Shown here: positions 43,418-55,254 of the stretch, one piece after another
Layout of the letters: each line of letters begins with the position of its first letter
How positions within the stretch are numbered: position 1 is the first letter of the stretch
NCBI GenBank assembly: GCA_024743195.1
Contig: JANSXE010000004.1
Coordinates: 124,001 to 188,000, forward strand
Reading direction: 5' to 3'
Origin: Alphaproteobacteria bacterium
Lineage (GTDB): Bacteria; Pseudomonadota; Alphaproteobacteria; UBA8366; Aestuariispiraceae
Length of the DNA stretch: 64,000 nucleotides
Position numbers and translations under genes: made by a program
Notes under the pieces: generated by a model
The model's input: only the letters and a program-made list of their open reading frames with translations
Database searches by the model: none
What the model was told of the DNA's origin: nothing

Positions 43418-44632
43418 ATGACGGACGGACAGGCGACGGACGGACAGGCGATGCGCCTTGCGGATGCGAAACGGCTGGTGGTGAAGATCGGCTCCGCCCT
43501 GCTGGTGGACGCGGCGACCGGCGCCATTCGCCAGGACTGGCTGGACGCGCTGGCGGACGATGTGGCGGCTCTGAAGGCGGCGGGCCGCGACGTGCTGATC
43601 GTCTCCTCCGGCTCGATCGCGGCGGGGCGGCGGCTCCTCGGGCTGGGGCGCGGCGCCCTGAAGCTGGAGGAGAAGCAGGCGGCCGCGGCGACCGGGCAGA
43701 TCCGGCTGGCCCACGCCTATCAGACGGCGCTCGCCCGGCATGGGATCACGGTGGCGCAAATCCTGGTCAGCCCTGCGGATACCGAGGAGCGCCGGCGCCA
43801 TCTGAACGCCCGCAACACGATCCTGCAGCTCTGCAAGCTGGGCGCGGTTCCGGTGATCAATGAGAACGACACGGTCGCGACGGCGGAGATCCGCTATGGC
43901 GACAACGACCGGCTGGCCGCCCGGGTGGCGACGATGGTGAGCGCGGACCTGCTGGTGCTGCTCTCGGACGTGGACGGGCTCTACAGCGCCGACCCGCGCA
44001 CCGATCCGGCCGCCCGCCATATCGGGTCGGTCGACGAGATCACGCCGGAAATCCTCGCCATGGCGGGCGACGCCCCGCTGTCGGCGGAGCGCGGCGGGCT
44101 CTCGACCGGCGGCATGGTGACCAAGCTCGACGCGGCGCGCATCGCGGTCGGCGGCGGCTGCGCCATGGCGATCGCGCTGGGGCGCGAGCGTCATGCGCTG
44201 AAGGCCTTCGCCGACGGTGCGCGGGCCACCTGGTTCCGCCCGGCGACCGAGCCCCTGACCGCCCGCAAGCGCTGGATTTCCGGCGCCTTGACGCCGGTCG
44301 GCGCGATCCATGTCGACGCCGGCGCGGCGGCCGCGCTGTCGCGCGGCAAGAGCCTCCTGCCCGCCGGCGCGACGGCGGTGGAGGGCGCCTTCGAGCGCGG
44401 CGACGCCGTGCGCGTGCTGGGTCCCGACGGCGCGTTGCTGGGCAAGGGGCTCTGCGCCTATGCAGCCGACGACGCGCGGCGCATCCTGGGGCGCCGGACG
44501 GCGGAGATTCCCGATATCCTGGGCTATGACGGCCGGTCCGAACTGGTGCACGCCGACGATCTGGCGCTCGAGGGCGCGGCGCGCGGCCGGCGCGCGGCGG
44601 TTGCCGACGCCGGCGGACGCGGCCTAGAGTGA
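43418..44632 (+). CDS. proB: Glutamate 5-kinase
   Basis: A 404-residue enzyme. The N-terminal amino-acid kinase domain has [49 protein letters not shown] and [15 protein letters not shown]; a C-terminal PUA domain starts near residue 290. It phosphorylates glutamate, the first step of proline synthesis, and is usually feedback-inhibited by proline through the PUA-bearing form. ATG 43418 and an in-frame ATG at 43451, nearer the conserved core, are both possible; the first 11 codons carry an 11-bp repeat. Confidence 0.93.
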   Translation: MTDGQATDGQAMRLADAKRLVVKIGSALLVDAATGAIRQDWLDALADDVAALKAAGRDVLIVSSGSIAAGRRLLGLGRGALKLEEKQAAAATGQIRLAHAYQTALARHGITVAQILVSPADTEERRRHLNARNTILQLCKLGAVPVINENDTVATAEIRYGDNDRLAARVATMVSADLLVLLSDVDGLYSADPRTDPAARHIGSVDEITPEILAMAGDAPLSAERGGLSTGGMVTKLDAARIAVGGGCAMAIALGRERHALKAFADGARATWFRPATEPLTARKRWISGALTPVGAIHVDAGAAAALSRGKSLLPAGATAVEGAFERGDAVRVLGPDGALLGKGLCAYAADDARRILGRRTAEIPDILGYDGRSELVHADDLALEGAARGRRAAVADAGGRGLE

Positions 44633-44661
44633 CCGGCGTCCGAGAGACGAGGAGCAGGACG

Positions 44662-45966
44662 ATGAGCGACGCGGCCCTGGTTGAGACGACGACCCCCGAG
44701 ACGCGACCCGAGGCGATCGAAGCCGAGGTCCGGGCGATCGGCGCGCGCGCCCGCGCCGCGGCGCAGGCGCTGGGTCTCGCCGACCCGGCGGTGAAGACCC
44801 GCGCGCTGACGCGCGCCGCCGCCCTGATCCGGGAGCGGACGGACGCGATCGCCGCCGCGAACGCCGAGGACATGGCGTTCGCCCGCGCCAAGGGCGTGTC
44901 CGAGGCGCTGCTCGACCGCCTGCTGCTGACGGCGGAGCGCATCGAGGGCGTCGCCGCCGCGGTCGAGGCGACGGCCGAGCAGCCCGACCCGATCGGAGCG
45001 GTCATCGCCGCCTGGGAGCGGCCGAACGGCCTGCGGATCGAGCGGGTGCGCACCCCGCTGGGCGTCGTCGGCGTGATCTATGAGAGCCGGCCGAACGTGA
45101 CCGCGGACGCCGGCGCGCTGTGTCTGCGCGCCGGGAACGCGGCCATCCTGCGCGGCGGGTCGGAGAGCCTCAACAGCTCGGCCGCGCTGGTCGGCTGCCT
45201 GCGCGACGCGCTCGACGAGGCGGGTCTGCCCGTCGACGCGGTGCAGATGATCCCGACGCGCGACCGGGCGGCGGTCGGCGCGCTGCTGCGCATGAGCGAG
45301 CATGTCGACGTGATCGTGCCGCGCGGCGGCCGCTCGCTGATCGAACGGGTGCAGGCGGAGGCGCGCATGCCCGTCTTCGCCCATCTGGAAGGGCTGTGCC
45401 ACGTCTATATCCACGCCGCGGCGGACCCAGAGATGGCGGTCGAGATCGCCTTCAACGCCAAGCTGCGGCGGGTCGGGATTTGCGGCGCGGCGGAGACCCT
45501 TCTGATCGACCGGTCGGTCGCGGGCGCGCTCCTGCCGGCGATCGCGGAGGCGCTGTCGTCCGGGGGGTGCGAGTTGCGCGGCGACGCGGCCGCGCGCGCC
45601 ATCGTCCCCGCCATGGGCGAGGCGACGGAGCAGGATTGGCTGACCGAGTATCTGGCGCCGATCCTCTCGATCCGCGTGGTCGACGGGATCGAGCAGGCGA
45701 TCGACCACATCAACCGCTACGGCTCACACCATACGGAGAGCATCGTGACGGCCGACCGGACGGCCGCCGACCGGTTCCTCAAGGAGGTCGATTCGGCGAT
45801 CGTGATGCACAACGCCTCCACCCAGTTCGCCGACGGCGGCGAATTCGGCATGGGCGCGGAGATCGGCATCTCCACCGGCCGCATGCACGCCCGCGGGCCG
45901 GTCGGGGCGGAGCAGCTCTGCAGCTTCAAGTACCGGGTGCGCGGCGCGGGCCAGACCCGCGCGTGA
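44662..45966 (+). CDS. proA: gamma-Glutamyl phosphate reductase
   Basis: A 434-residue aldehyde dehydrogenase-like enzyme that reduces glutamyl phosphate to the semialdehyde with NADPH. The active cysteine is C274 in [16 protein letters not shown], with [23 protein letters not shown] and the C-terminal [21 protein letters not shown] intact. ATG 44662 follows GAGGAG by 7 nt; a GTG overlapping the proB stop is the less likely alternative. Second gene of proBA. Confidence 0.94.
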   Translation: MSDAALVETTTPETRPEAIEAEVRAIGARARAAAQALGLADPAVKTRALTRAAALIRERTDAIAAANAEDMAFARAKGVSEALLDRLLLTAERIEGVAAAVEATAEQPDPIGAVIAAWERPNGLRIERVRTPLGVVGVIYESRPNVTADAGALCLRAGNAAILRGGSESLNSSAALVGCLRDALDEAGLPVDAVQMIPTRDRAAVGALLRMSEHVDVIVPRGGRSLIERVQAEARMPVFAHLEGLCHVYIHAAADPEMAVEIAFNAKLRRVGICGAAETLLIDRSVAGALLPAIAEALSSGGCELRGDAAARAIVPAMGEATEQDWLTEYLAPILSIRVVDGIEQAIDHINRYGSHHTESIVTADRTAADRFLKEVDSAIVMHNASTQFADGGEFGMGAEIGISTGRMHARGPVGAEQLCSFKYRVRGAGQTRA

Positions 45967-46007
45967 CGCGCGCGGTCGGGCGCCCCGGGGGCCGCGCGCG
46001 CTGGTCC

Positions 46008-46118
46008 CTCGTCCCGGACGGCCGCAAGGCCGGTCCGACATCCAGGGACGGCCGGCTCCGCGCGTGCAGATCGCACTGGATCCCGGCTCTCCGCACGCGC
46101 TCCGGCCGGGATGACGCG
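46008..46118. repeat. Dispersed palindromic repeat between proA and nadD
   Basis: A pattern typical of alphaproteobacterial intergenic repeats: CTCGTCCCGGACGGCC with GCAA loop and GGCCGGTCCGAC, then a second hairpin with ATCCCGGC (46080-46087) and GCCGGGAT (46105-46112). No coding potential. A different dispersed element lies near 56618. Confidence 0.6.
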
Positions 46119-46161
46119 TCGTCGGCGGCGAAGGCGGCCGGGGCGATTGGGAGCCTAGGGT

Positions 46162-46836
46162 TTGTTCGATAGGACGCGCACGTCGACCCGCCGCCCCCGC
46201 CTGACGGTCGGGCTCCTGGGCGGCTCCTTCAATCCGGCGCATGCGGGGCATCTGCACATCACCGACATCGCGCTGAAGCGCCTGGGCCTGGATCAGGTCT
46301 GGTGGCTGGTCTCGCCCCAAAACCCGCTGAAGCCGCGCGCAGGCATGGCGGACCTGAGCGAACGGATGGAGAGCGCCCGCGTGCAGGCCGGCGGACGGCC
46401 GCGCATCCGGGTGACCGACATCGAGGCGCGGCTCGGCCTGCAGCACACCGCCGACGTTCTGCAGCGGCTGACGGCGCGCTATCCGCAGACCCGTTTCGTC
46501 TGGCTGATGGGGGCCGACAATCTGGCGACGATCCATCGCTGGAAGCGGTGGCGCCAAATCTTCATGACCGTCCCCATTGCCGTTTTCGCGCGCCCCACTT
46601 ATGATTCCAGGGCGTTGGCCGGGTTGGCGGCCAACCGTTTCCGGGCGGCGCGGCTGGCGGAACGCAAGGCGCGAGCGCTCGCGGGGCGGAAACCGCCGGC
46701 CTGGGTGTTCCTGGCAATCCGCCGGCACCCGGCCTCGGCGACGGAGATCAGGGCGCGGACCGGCTTTGCGATCGAAGGTTCGCAAGTCTCGAACCCCGGG
46801 TCTTCGTCGGACGGGACCGTCGGCGCCGGCGAATAG
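46162..46836 (+). CDS. nadD: Nicotinate-nucleotide adenylyltransferase
   Basis: A 224-residue nucleotidyltransferase. The ATP site GLLGGSFNPAHAGHLHI (H-x-G-H) is close to the N-terminus, followed by VWWLVSPQNPLKP and WLMGADNLATIHRWKRW; near the C-terminus RRHPASATEIRARTG is the ISSTxIR equivalent. It makes NaAD in NAD synthesis. There is no ATG or GTG in place; TTG 46162 is the best start. The C-terminus is a little extended. It is followed by rsfS. Confidence 0.9.
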   Translation: MFDRTRTSTRRPRLTVGLLGGSFNPAHAGHLHITDIALKRLGLDQVWWLVSPQNPLKPRAGMADLSERMESARVQAGGRPRIRVTDIEARLGLQHTADVLQRLTARYPQTRFVWLMGADNLATIHRWKRWRQIFMTVPIAVFARPTYDSRALAGLAANRFRAARLAERKARALAGRKPPAWVFLAIRRHPASATEIRARTGFAIEGSQVSNPGSSSDGTVGAGE

Positions 46837-46856
46837 GCTCGAAGGAGAGACGGACC

Positions 46857-47315
46857 ATAGCTACTGAGCCTGGTATCGAGCGGTCCAGCGACCCGCACGC
46901 CGATGCGGCCCATGCGGCCCAAGCGGCGCCTTCGCCGGACGCGCTCAAGTCGTTGGTCGGGAAGAGCCTCGACGACGATAAAGCCCAAGCGGTCACGGTC
47001 ATCGATCTCGCCGGTAAATCCACCATCGCCGATTACATGGTCATCGCCTCCGGCACGTCGAGCCGGCAGGTGTCGGCCATGGCCGATCATCTGATGGAGC
47101 GGATCAAGGCGGCCGGGGTCGACCATCCGGTGATCGACGGGCAGGATCAGGGGGACTGGGTGCTGATCGACGCCGGAGACGTCGTCGTCCATCTGTTCCG
47201 GCCGGAGGTGCGCGCCTTCTACAATCTGGAGAAGATGTGGGGCGTGGACATGCCGGATCTGACGCCGGCCCAGCCGATCGCCGTCGACGAGGAAGAGGCG
47301 GCGCCGGCCGTCTGA
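46857..47315 (+). CDS. rsfS: Ribosome silencing factor RsfS, apparent ATA start
   Basis: A 152-residue RsfS/Iojap protein if started at ATA 46857. The domain runs from PDALKSLVGKSLDDDKAQAVTVIDLAGKSTIADYMVIASGTSSRQV to FRPEVRAFYNLEKMWG. It binds L14 and blocks subunit joining in starvation. The first acceptable start by standard codons is TTG 46953, which cuts into the conserved LKSLVGKSLDDDKA helix. ATA 46857 is preceded by AAGGAG at proper distance and followed by GCT ACT GAG, as if an ATG had mutated. I chose ATA; TTG 46953 is the alternative. Confidence 0.75.
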   Translation: MATEPGIERSSDPHADAAHAAQAAPSPDALKSLVGKSLDDDKAQAVTVIDLAGKSTIADYMVIASGTSSRQVSAMADHLMERIKAAGVDHPVIDGQDQGDWVLIDAGDVVVHLFRPEVRAFYNLEKMWGVDMPDLTPAQPIAVDEEEAAPAV

Positions 47316-47341
47316 CGGGCCGTCTGACGGGCCGTCTGATC
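47306..47341 (+). repeat. 12-bp tandem repeat across the rsfS stop codon
   Basis: Three units of a 12-bp period beginning GGCCGTCTGAC at 47306, 47318 and 47330 (the last ends in T). The first unit holds the rsfS stop codon TGA at 47313-47315. Probably a neutral slippage product. Confidence 0.6.
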
Positions 47342-47502
47342 GGCCGATCGCCGCGCGGGTCCCCGCGCCGCCTCGCTGGCGCGCGCCGAACCGCGGGCTT
47401 GAGCCCGGCGGACGCCGCGGTGTATGACCGCGGTGAGCCGGCGTCGCCGCGCTTCGGCCGGGCGGCTCGCGCCCGCCGCTTATTTCGGGAGCCGGACAGG
47501 CC

Positions 47503-47961
47503 ATGCGCATCACCATCGCCGCCGTCGGTCGCGGGCGCAGCGGCCCGGAGCAACAGCTCTTCGAGGAATACGCCAAGCGCCTGACCTGGCCGCTGACGCT
47601 GAAGGAGGTGGAGGAGAAGAAGCCCCTCTCCGGCGATCAGTTGAAGGCGCGCGAGGGCCAGCTCCTTCTCGAGGCGGCGCCGAAGGGCGCGCTGATCGTG
47701 GCGCTGGACGAGCGCGGGCGCAACGTGACCAGCCGCAAGCTGGCCGATTGGATCGGCGCGATGCAGACCGAGGGACGCAGCGACCTGTGCTTCATGATCG
47801 GCGGCGCGGACGGGCTCGATCCGGCGGTGCGCGCGCGGGCCGATCTGGTGCTCGCCTGCGGCTCGCTCACCTGGCCGCACCTGCTGGTCCGCGCCATGCT
47901 GGCCGAGCAAATCTACCGCTGCCAACAGATCCTGGCCGGCCACCCCTATCACAAGGATTGA
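47503..47961 (+). CDS. rlmH: 23S rRNA (pseudouridine1915-N3)-methyltransferase
   Basis: A 152-residue SPOUT methyltransferase. The trefoil-knot AdoMet site is CFMIGGADGLDPAVRARADLVLACGSLTWPHLLVRAMLAEQIYRCQQI, and the C-terminal GHPYHKD is the signature of RlmH. It methylates pseudouridine 1915 of helix 69 on assembled ribosomes. Usual neighbour of rsfS. Confidence 0.94.
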   Translation: MRITIAAVGRGRSGPEQQLFEEYAKRLTWPLTLKEVEEKKPLSGDQLKAREGQLLLEAAPKGALIVALDERGRNVTSRKLADWIGAMQTEGRSDLCFMIGGADGLDPAVRARADLVLACGSLTWPHLLVRAMLAEQIYRCQQILAGHPYHKD

Positions 47962-48024
47962 CGGCGCGGACGATCCCACGGGGCGGTTCCAAGTCGCCGT
48001 GAACCGCTCTAGGTTGATCGGACC

Positions 48025-49707
48025 ATGCATGGACCCGATCTGACCGGCATCGCCCTCGTCGCCGTCGCCGCCACCTTGTGCGGCATGCTGATGGTGCGCA
48101 TGAAGCAGCCGCCGATCGTCGGCTACATCATCGCGGGCGTGATCCTGGGGCCGAGCGGCCTGGGGCTGGTCGAGAACCGGGAGACCATCAACCTGCTCGC
48201 CGAACTCGGCGTGATCATGCTGCTCTATTTCGTCGGCATGGAGCTGAGCCTGCGGGCGTTCCGGCACATCTGGCGGCTCGCGGTGGTCACCTCGCTGGTG
48301 CAGATCGTCGCCAGCGTCGGCGTGGTCTATGCGGTCGCGGTCTATTTCGGCTGGCCGCCGGAATGGGCGCTCCTGTTCGGATTCTGTCTGGCGCTCAGCT
48401 CGACGGCGGTCGCGATCAACGTGCTCGACGACGCGGGCGAGTTGCGCACCAGCGTCGGCAAGGTCGCGGTCGCGGTGCTGATCGCCCAGGATCTGGCCGT
48501 CGCCCCGATGCTCCTGATCATTTCCAACATGGCCGGGGAAGGCGGGATCAACCTCTTCGTGATCCTGGAGGTGCTGCTCTCCGTCGCCCTGCTGCTGCTG
48601 TTCATCCTGGCGCTGACCCGGCGGACCAAGATCAACCTGCCCTTCCATCGTCTGACCATGGGCAATCCGGCGCTGACGCCGATCGTGACGCTGGCCTGGT
48701 GTTTCGGCTTCGCCACCATGGCCGGCCTGATCGGGTTGACCCCTGCCTTCGGCGCCTTCCTCGCCGGCCTCGTCGCCGGCAACAGCGCCCAGAGACAGGA
48801 GGTGCACGAGAACGCCGTGCCGGTGCAGTCGGTCCTGATGATGGTCTTCTTCCTATCGGTGGGGTTGCTGATCGACCTGCCGTTCGTGTGGGAGAATCTC
48901 GGGCTTCTGATGCTGCTCTGGGCGAGCGTGACGCTGTTCAAGACCGCGTTCAACGCCGGTCTGCTGCGCCTGCAGGGGGAGAGCTGGCCGGTCTCCTTCA
49001 AGGTCTCGCTGGTGATCGGGCAGATGGGGGAGTTCTCCTTCCTGCTGGCGGCGGCCGGCCTGTCGGCGGCGATGATCGACGACGAGATCCATCGTCTGAT
49101 CGTGGCGCTCACGGTCATCTCGCTGATGATGAGCCCGCTCTACACCGACCTGACGCACCGGCTGCACCACCGGGCGGCCAAGAATATCCAGAGCCTCGGC
49201 GGCCTCTTGCGCTTCGCCTATGTGGGGGAGTGGCGGGTGACCAAGCGCCTGTCGCGCGCGGCCGTCGGGCTCGCCTTCCGGGCGGCGGCGGACGCGCATA
49301 CGCGCCTCGACCAGGGCCGCGGCGCGGTCCGGCGGCGGCGGGATCGGGCGGCCGGGCTGGCGCCGGTGGTCGCGGGCGGACCCGACGCCGTCTTCGACGC
49401 GGACGCCGAAGGCCCCCGCGTCGCGCCGCCCCCGACGGCCGGGCCGCGGCGCAAGCGCGCCCAGGCGGCGGCGTCGGCTGCGCTGGAGGCGGCCGATGCG
49501 GCCGCGCGTGACGGCGCAGAACCGGCCTCGGCCGAGCGCGGCGCGAAGACGGTCGCCCCGAAGAAGAGCGCCGCTCGGAAAAGCGCCGGCAAAAAGGGCT
49601 CCGCGAAGAAGGGGCCCGCCAAGAAAGGCGCTGCGAAGAAAGGCGCTGCGAAGAAAGGCGCCCCCAAGAAGGCGTCGGCGAAGCGACCCACCGTCCGAAA
49701 AGGCTGA
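48025..49707 (+). CDS. CPA2-family cation:proton antiporter with H1-like tail
   Basis: A 560-residue protein. The first ~385 residues form 12-13 membrane helices of the monovalent cation:proton antiporter-2 family ([63 protein letters not shown]). There is no TrkA-N/RCK domain, unlike KefB/KefC. The rest is a hydrophilic tail ending in a lysine/alanine repeat ([18 protein letters not shown]) that resembles histone H1 and the L21 tail. It exchanges Na+ or K+ for protons. Partners for gating were not seen. Confidence 0.85.
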   Translation: MHGPDLTGIALVAVAATLCGMLMVRMKQPPIVGYIIAGVILGPSGLGLVENRETINLLAELGVIMLLYFVGMELSLRAFRHIWRLAVVTSLVQIVASVGVVYAVAVYFGWPPEWALLFGFCLALSSTAVAINVLDDAGELRTSVGKVAVAVLIAQDLAVAPMLLIISNMAGEGGINLFVILEVLLSVALLLLFILALTRRTKINLPFHRLTMGNPALTPIVTLAWCFGFATMAGLIGLTPAFGAFLAGLVAGNSAQRQEVHENAVPVQSVLMMVFFLSVGLLIDLPFVWENLGLLMLLWASVTLFKTAFNAGLLRLQGESWPVSFKVSLVIGQMGEFSFLLAAAGLSAAMIDDEIHRLIVALTVISLMMSPLYTDLTHRLHHRAAKNIQSLGGLLRFAYVGEWRVTKRLSRAAVGLAFRAAADAHTRLDQGRGAVRRRRDRAAGLAPVVAGGPDAVFDADAEGPRVAPPPTAGPRRKRAQAAASAALEAADAAARDGAEPASAERGAKTVAPKKSAARKSAGKKGSAKKGPAKKGAAKKGAAKKGAPKKASAKRPTVRKG

Positions 49708-49715
49708 ACGCGCCC

Positions 49716-51579
<1,864 letters not shown>

Positions 51580-51717
51580 CGGACAAGCCGTCGGCGCGCC
51601 TGGGCCGCCGAGAGACGCGCACCTGGCTGCGCGCCGCGATGCGGGGCGCTTTTCCTTTGCGTCCGATCCCGGCCGCTCATAGCCTTCCCGGCGCAACGGC
51701 TTGGGGAGGGCTGCGCG

Positions 51718-52590
51718 ATGGCCATGCGGCCGGTCGATCTTCTGCTTGCGCTCCTGGTGCCGATGATCTGGGGGCTGGGTTTCGTCTTCGCGAAGGGCGC
51801 GATCGAGCATTTTCCGCCGATCCTTCTCATTGCGTTGCGCTTCACCGTGACCGCCCTGGCGCTGATCTGGTTCGTCAAGCCGCCAGTCAAGCTGATGCGC
51901 CAGATTGCGGTCATTGCGCTGGTGTCCGCGACGATCCAGTACTCGCTGACCTTTACGGCGCTGCAGCATCTCGACGCCTCGACGGCCGGCATCGTGGTGC
52001 AGCTCGAGACGCCGCTGCTCGTGCTGATGGCCTGGGCGGTGCTCGGGGATCGGCCCAGCCTGCGCAAGATGATCGGGATCGCGATCAGCTTCGCCGGGGT
52101 CGTCGTCATGACCGGCGACGCCAAGGTGCAAGCCGCTTGGGGATGGCTGTTGGTCTTCATCCTGGGGCTTGTGATCTGGTCCTACGGCCAAATCCTGGTG
52201 CGCAAGCTGGGGGAGGTGGGCGGCTTCACCCTGATCGCCTGGGTCTCGGCCTTCGCCGCGCCGCAGCTCTTCGTCTCCTCCTGGATCTTCGAGCGCGACC
52301 AGATCGCCCTGATCACGGCTGCGGATTGGACGATCTGGGCCACCGTGATCTATCTGGGCCTGGTGATGACGGCGCTGGGATACGGCGTCTGGTACCACCT
52401 GCTGGGCCGCTACCCGGTGAGCCAGGTGGGGCCGTTCCTGCTGCTGATTCCGGTCGCGACGCTGGCGGGCGGCGTTCTGATCCTGGGCGAGAGCGCATCC
52501 CTTGAGGTGCTGCTGGGCGGCGCCGTCGTTGTCGCCGGCGTCGCCTTTATCCTGGTCGAGCGCCGCCGGCCGATCCCGCCGCCGCCGTGA
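51718..52590 (+). CDS. EamA/DMT-family transporter
   Basis: A 290-residue protein with ten predicted helices in two EamA repeats: LLLALLVPMIWGLGFVFAKGAIEHFPPILLIALRFTV and AWGWLLVFILGLVIWSYGQILVRK, ending VAGVAFILVERRRP. Drug/metabolite exporter of unknown substrate. ATG 51718 follows GGGGAGGG; ATG 51724 is also possible. Possibly part of the same unit as ribB, 83 bp downstream. Confidence 0.85.
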   Translation: MAMRPVDLLLALLVPMIWGLGFVFAKGAIEHFPPILLIALRFTVTALALIWFVKPPVKLMRQIAVIALVSATIQYSLTFTALQHLDASTAGIVVQLETPLLVLMAWAVLGDRPSLRKMIGIAISFAGVVVMTGDAKVQAAWGWLLVFILGLVIWSYGQILVRKLGEVGGFTLIAWVSAFAAPQLFVSSWIFERDQIALITAADWTIWATVIYLGLVMTALGYGVWYHLLGRYPVSQVGPFLLLIPVATLAGGVLILGESASLEVLLGGAVVVAGVAFILVERRRPIPPPP

Positions 52591-52672
52591 GGCCGGGCCG
52601 GGCCTTCGGCTCTGGCCAAAGCGGGCCGGCGCGCCTATACCACCCGGCGCATCGACTGTGAGGAAAGGCGGC

Positions 52673-53797
52673 ATGGCCAAACTGAGTCTGGACCCGATCG
52701 AGAAGGCGGTGGCGGAGATCGCCGCCGGGCGGCCCGTCGTGGTGGTCGACGACGAGGACCGCGAGAACGAGGGCGACCTGATCATGGCGGCCGAGAAGGC
52801 GACGCCTGAATCGGTCGCCTTCATCATCCGCCACACCGCCGGCATCCTGTGCGCCCCGCTCGAAGGCGAGCAGGCGAAGCGCCTCAATCTCCAGCCCATG
52901 GTGGCGCAGAACGATGCGCCGCTGTCGACCGCCTTCACGGTCTCGGTCGACGTCCGCCACGGGCTCACCACGGGCATTTCGGCGGAGGAGCGCTGCAACA
53001 CCGTGCGCGCGCTCGCCAATCCGAACAGCGGCGCCGGCGATTTCGTGCGGCCGGGCCACATTTTCCCGCTGATCGCCAAGGAGGGCGGGGTCCTGATCCG
53101 CACCGGCCACACCGAGGCGGCGGTCGATCTGGCGCGGCTTGCCGGCTGCACGCCGGTCGGGCTGATCTGCGAGCTGGTCAATGACGACGGCTCGGTCAAG
53201 AAGGGCGAAGATCTCGAAGCCTTCGCGCGCGCGCACGACCTCGCGCTGGTCTCGATCGACGATCTGATCGCCTATCGCCAGAAGCGCGAACGGCTGGTGG
53301 AGCGCATCGAGGAGCGCGCGCTCGACACCGCGATCGGCCCCGTGCGCGCCATCACCTACTCCACCCGCTACGACCAGGCGGAGCATGTGGCGCTGGTCTA
53401 TGGCGAGGTGGCGGGCAAGGACGGCGTCCTGGTCCGCCTGCATGTGGAGAACGTGCTGCAGGACGCCTTCGGCGGCGAAGAGCGCCCCGTGATGGCGGCG
53501 CTGAAGCGCATCCGCGACGAGGGGGCGGGCGTGCTCGTCTATCTGCGACACGGCGCCGCGGGCGTCGGCTTGAGCGAGGGACGGCGCGCCGCGCTGGCTG
53601 ACGCCGCGCCCGAGGGCGAGGGCGCGGAAAGCGACGCCGCGCGGCGCGAATACTGGCGCGACGTGGGGCTGGGCGCGCAGATCCTCCTGGATCTGGGCGT
53701 GCGGAAAATCCGTGTGCTGGCGAGCCGGGAGCGGCAGTATATCGGCCTCAGCGGTTTCGACATCGAGATCACCGAGACCGCGATCTTCTCAGGCTAG
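52673..53797 (+). CDS. ribB: 3,4-Dihydroxy-2-butanone 4-phosphate synthase fused to degenerate RibA-like domain
   Basis: A 374-residue bifunctional-looking protein. Residues 1 to about 205 are RibB (VVVVDDEDRENEGDLIMAAE, VRHGLTTGISAEERCNT, RPGHIFPLIAKEGGVLIRTGHTEAAVDL), which makes the four-carbon unit of riboflavin. The C-terminal half has the fold of GTP cyclohydrolase II, but the zinc-cysteine stretch reads HVENVLQDAFGG (from H257) with no cysteines, so GTP cyclohydrolase activity is unlikely. This matches the RibBX form of Alphaproteobacteria. AGGAAAGGCGG precedes ATG 52673. No FMN riboswitch was recognised upstream. Confidence 0.9.
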   Translation: MAKLSLDPIEKAVAEIAAGRPVVVVDDEDRENEGDLIMAAEKATPESVAFIIRHTAGILCAPLEGEQAKRLNLQPMVAQNDAPLSTAFTVSVDVRHGLTTGISAEERCNTVRALANPNSGAGDFVRPGHIFPLIAKEGGVLIRTGHTEAAVDLARLAGCTPVGLICELVNDDGSVKKGEDLEAFARAHDLALVSIDDLIAYRQKRERLVERIEERALDTAIGPVRAITYSTRYDQAEHVALVYGEVAGKDGVLVRLHVENVLQDAFGGEERPVMAALKRIRDEGAGVLVYLRHGAAGVGLSEGRRAALADAAPEGEGAESDAARREYWRDVGLGAQILLDLGVRKIRVLASRERQYIGLSGFDIEITETAIFSG

Positions 53798-53820
53798 GAT
53801 GGGCTTGGGAAGACGATAGG

Positions 53821-53850
53821 CGGCGGCTAGCGGCGGCTAGCGGCGGCGGG
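53821..53850 (+). repeat. 10-bp tandem repeat before rpiA
   Basis: CGGCGGCTAG occurs at 53821 and 53831, then a diverged third unit CGGCGGCGGG. It sits directly before the rpiA ribosome site and might tune its spacing; slippage-prone. Confidence 0.55.
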
Positions 53851-53860
53851 GCGAGGGGCG

Positions 53861-54583
53861 ATGGCGCAGGAACTCAGCGCGCAGGACCGGGAAAAGCAGG
53901 CGGTGGGCGAGGCCGCCGCCGCCCATGTCGAAGACGGCATGGCGATCGGCCTCGGCACCGGCAGCACGGTGACATTCTTCGCCGCGGCGCTGGGGCGGCG
54001 CATCGCCGACGGGCTCACGGTGCGCGCGTTGCCGACGTCCGCCGCCTCAATCGACCTCGCGCAGTCCTTCGACATTCCGCTGATCGACTGGACGGCGACC
54101 ACGCGCCTCGACCTGTGCGTCGACGGGGCGGACGAGGTGGCGCCGGATCGCGCCATGATCAAGGGCGGCGGCGGCGCGCTGCTGTGGGAGAAGATCGTGG
54201 CGAGCGCCTCCGCGCGCCGGCTCTATATCGCGGATTCCTCGAAGCTGGTCGCCCGTCTCGGCGCCTTCCCGCTGCCGGTCGAGGTGGTGCGCTTCGGCCA
54301 CCAGGCGACGGCGGAGCGGCTCGCCGCGCTCTGCGGCGAGGCCGCATTGCGCGGCGGCGCCGAAGCTCCCTTCCTCACGGACAGCGGCAATTTCATCTAT
54401 GATTGCCGCTGCGGAGAGATCGCCGATCCCGCGGCCCTCGAGGCGGCGCTGGGCGCGATCCCGGGCGTGGTGGAAAGCGGCCTGTTCGTCGGCATGGTGG
54501 ACCTGCTGATCGCCGTGCGCGACGGCGCAGCCGTCGAACTCGGCCCGCAGGACGCGCCCTGGTGGGGGGCGGATCATGACTGA
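53861..54583 (+). CDS. rpiA: Ribose-5-phosphate isomerase A
   Basis: A 240-residue RpiA. Motifs: MAIGLGTGSTVTFFAAALG, LDLCVDGADEV, MIKGGGGALLWEKIVA, and SGNFIYDC near the C-terminus. It interconverts ribose- and ribulose-5-phosphate in the pentose phosphate pathway. GAGGGGCG precedes the ATG. It overlaps the next gene by 8 nt. Confidence 0.95.
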   Translation: MAQELSAQDREKQAVGEAAAAHVEDGMAIGLGTGSTVTFFAAALGRRIADGLTVRALPTSAASIDLAQSFDIPLIDWTATTRLDLCVDGADEVAPDRAMIKGGGGALLWEKIVASASARRLYIADSSKLVARLGAFPLPVEVVRFGHQATAERLAALCGEAALRGGAEAPFLTDSGNFIYDCRCGEIADPAALEAALGAIPGVVESGLFVGMVDLLIAVRDGAAVELGPQDAPWWGADHD

Positions 54584-55172
54584 CGACGCGTCTCTCGCGG
54601 CCCTGCCGGTCGGCGACGACATCGCGATCTATCGCGAGGACGACGGCGTTGGCTTCGGCCGAATCCGCGAACCCGAGGTCCGGCGCATCGCCGAGTATTG
54701 GGCGGGTCTGCGCAACGGGCGGGCGATGCCTCGCATGAAGGACATCGATCCGCTCGACATCCCCTGGGCTTTGGGCGGTTTCTATATGGGCGATTACGAC
54801 GCCGAGACCGGCCGCTTCGCCTATCGCATCGCGGGCGACAACATCACCCAGATGTTCGAGCGCCAGACCAAGCGGCCCACCATGAAAGGCGCCGACTTCT
54901 CCGCCATGTTCCCGAAGCCGAGCGCCGAGATGGTGCGGCGGCGCTGGCGCCCCCTGGGCGAGCGGGGCGCGATCGTCCTGATGACCGGCCTGATCTATCT
55001 GGCCGCCGAGCGGCTGCCCGTCGGCGAGCGCATCATCCTGCCGCTTTCGGAGGATGGGGAGCGCGTGACCGGCTTTATGGGCTACACCAAGGTGCGTTTC
55101 GAAACGCCGGAGGAGTCGAGCGACTCGCCCGGCCTCGACATCTGGTACATCCCGCACCAGTCGATCGCCTAG
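54576..55172 (+). CDS. PAS-domain protein (PAS_5-like)
   Basis: A 198-residue single-PAS protein: EPEVRRIAEYWAGLRNGRAMPRMKDIDPLDIPWALGGFYMGDYDAETGRFAYRIAGDNITQMF, then the PAS core and YLAAERLPVGERIILPLSEDGERVTGFMGYT. It shares the YWxxLrxGr/iDPxdIP pattern with the protein at 6280. Ligand and output are unknown. Coupled to rpiA by an 8-nt overlap. Confidence 0.72.
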   Translation: MTDDASLAALPVGDDIAIYREDDGVGFGRIREPEVRRIAEYWAGLRNGRAMPRMKDIDPLDIPWALGGFYMGDYDAETGRFAYRIAGDNITQMFERQTKRPTMKGADFSAMFPKPSAEMVRRRWRPLGERGAIVLMTGLIYLAAERLPVGERIILPLSEDGERVTGFMGYTKVRFETPEESSDSPGLDIWYIPHQSIA

Positions 55173-55254
55173 CGCCTCCGGCTTGATCGCGCCCGGACGC
55201 GCGGCTATTGAACCGCGGTTGCTCTGACCCGCGAGCCGAAAGGCGGCCCCCGAA

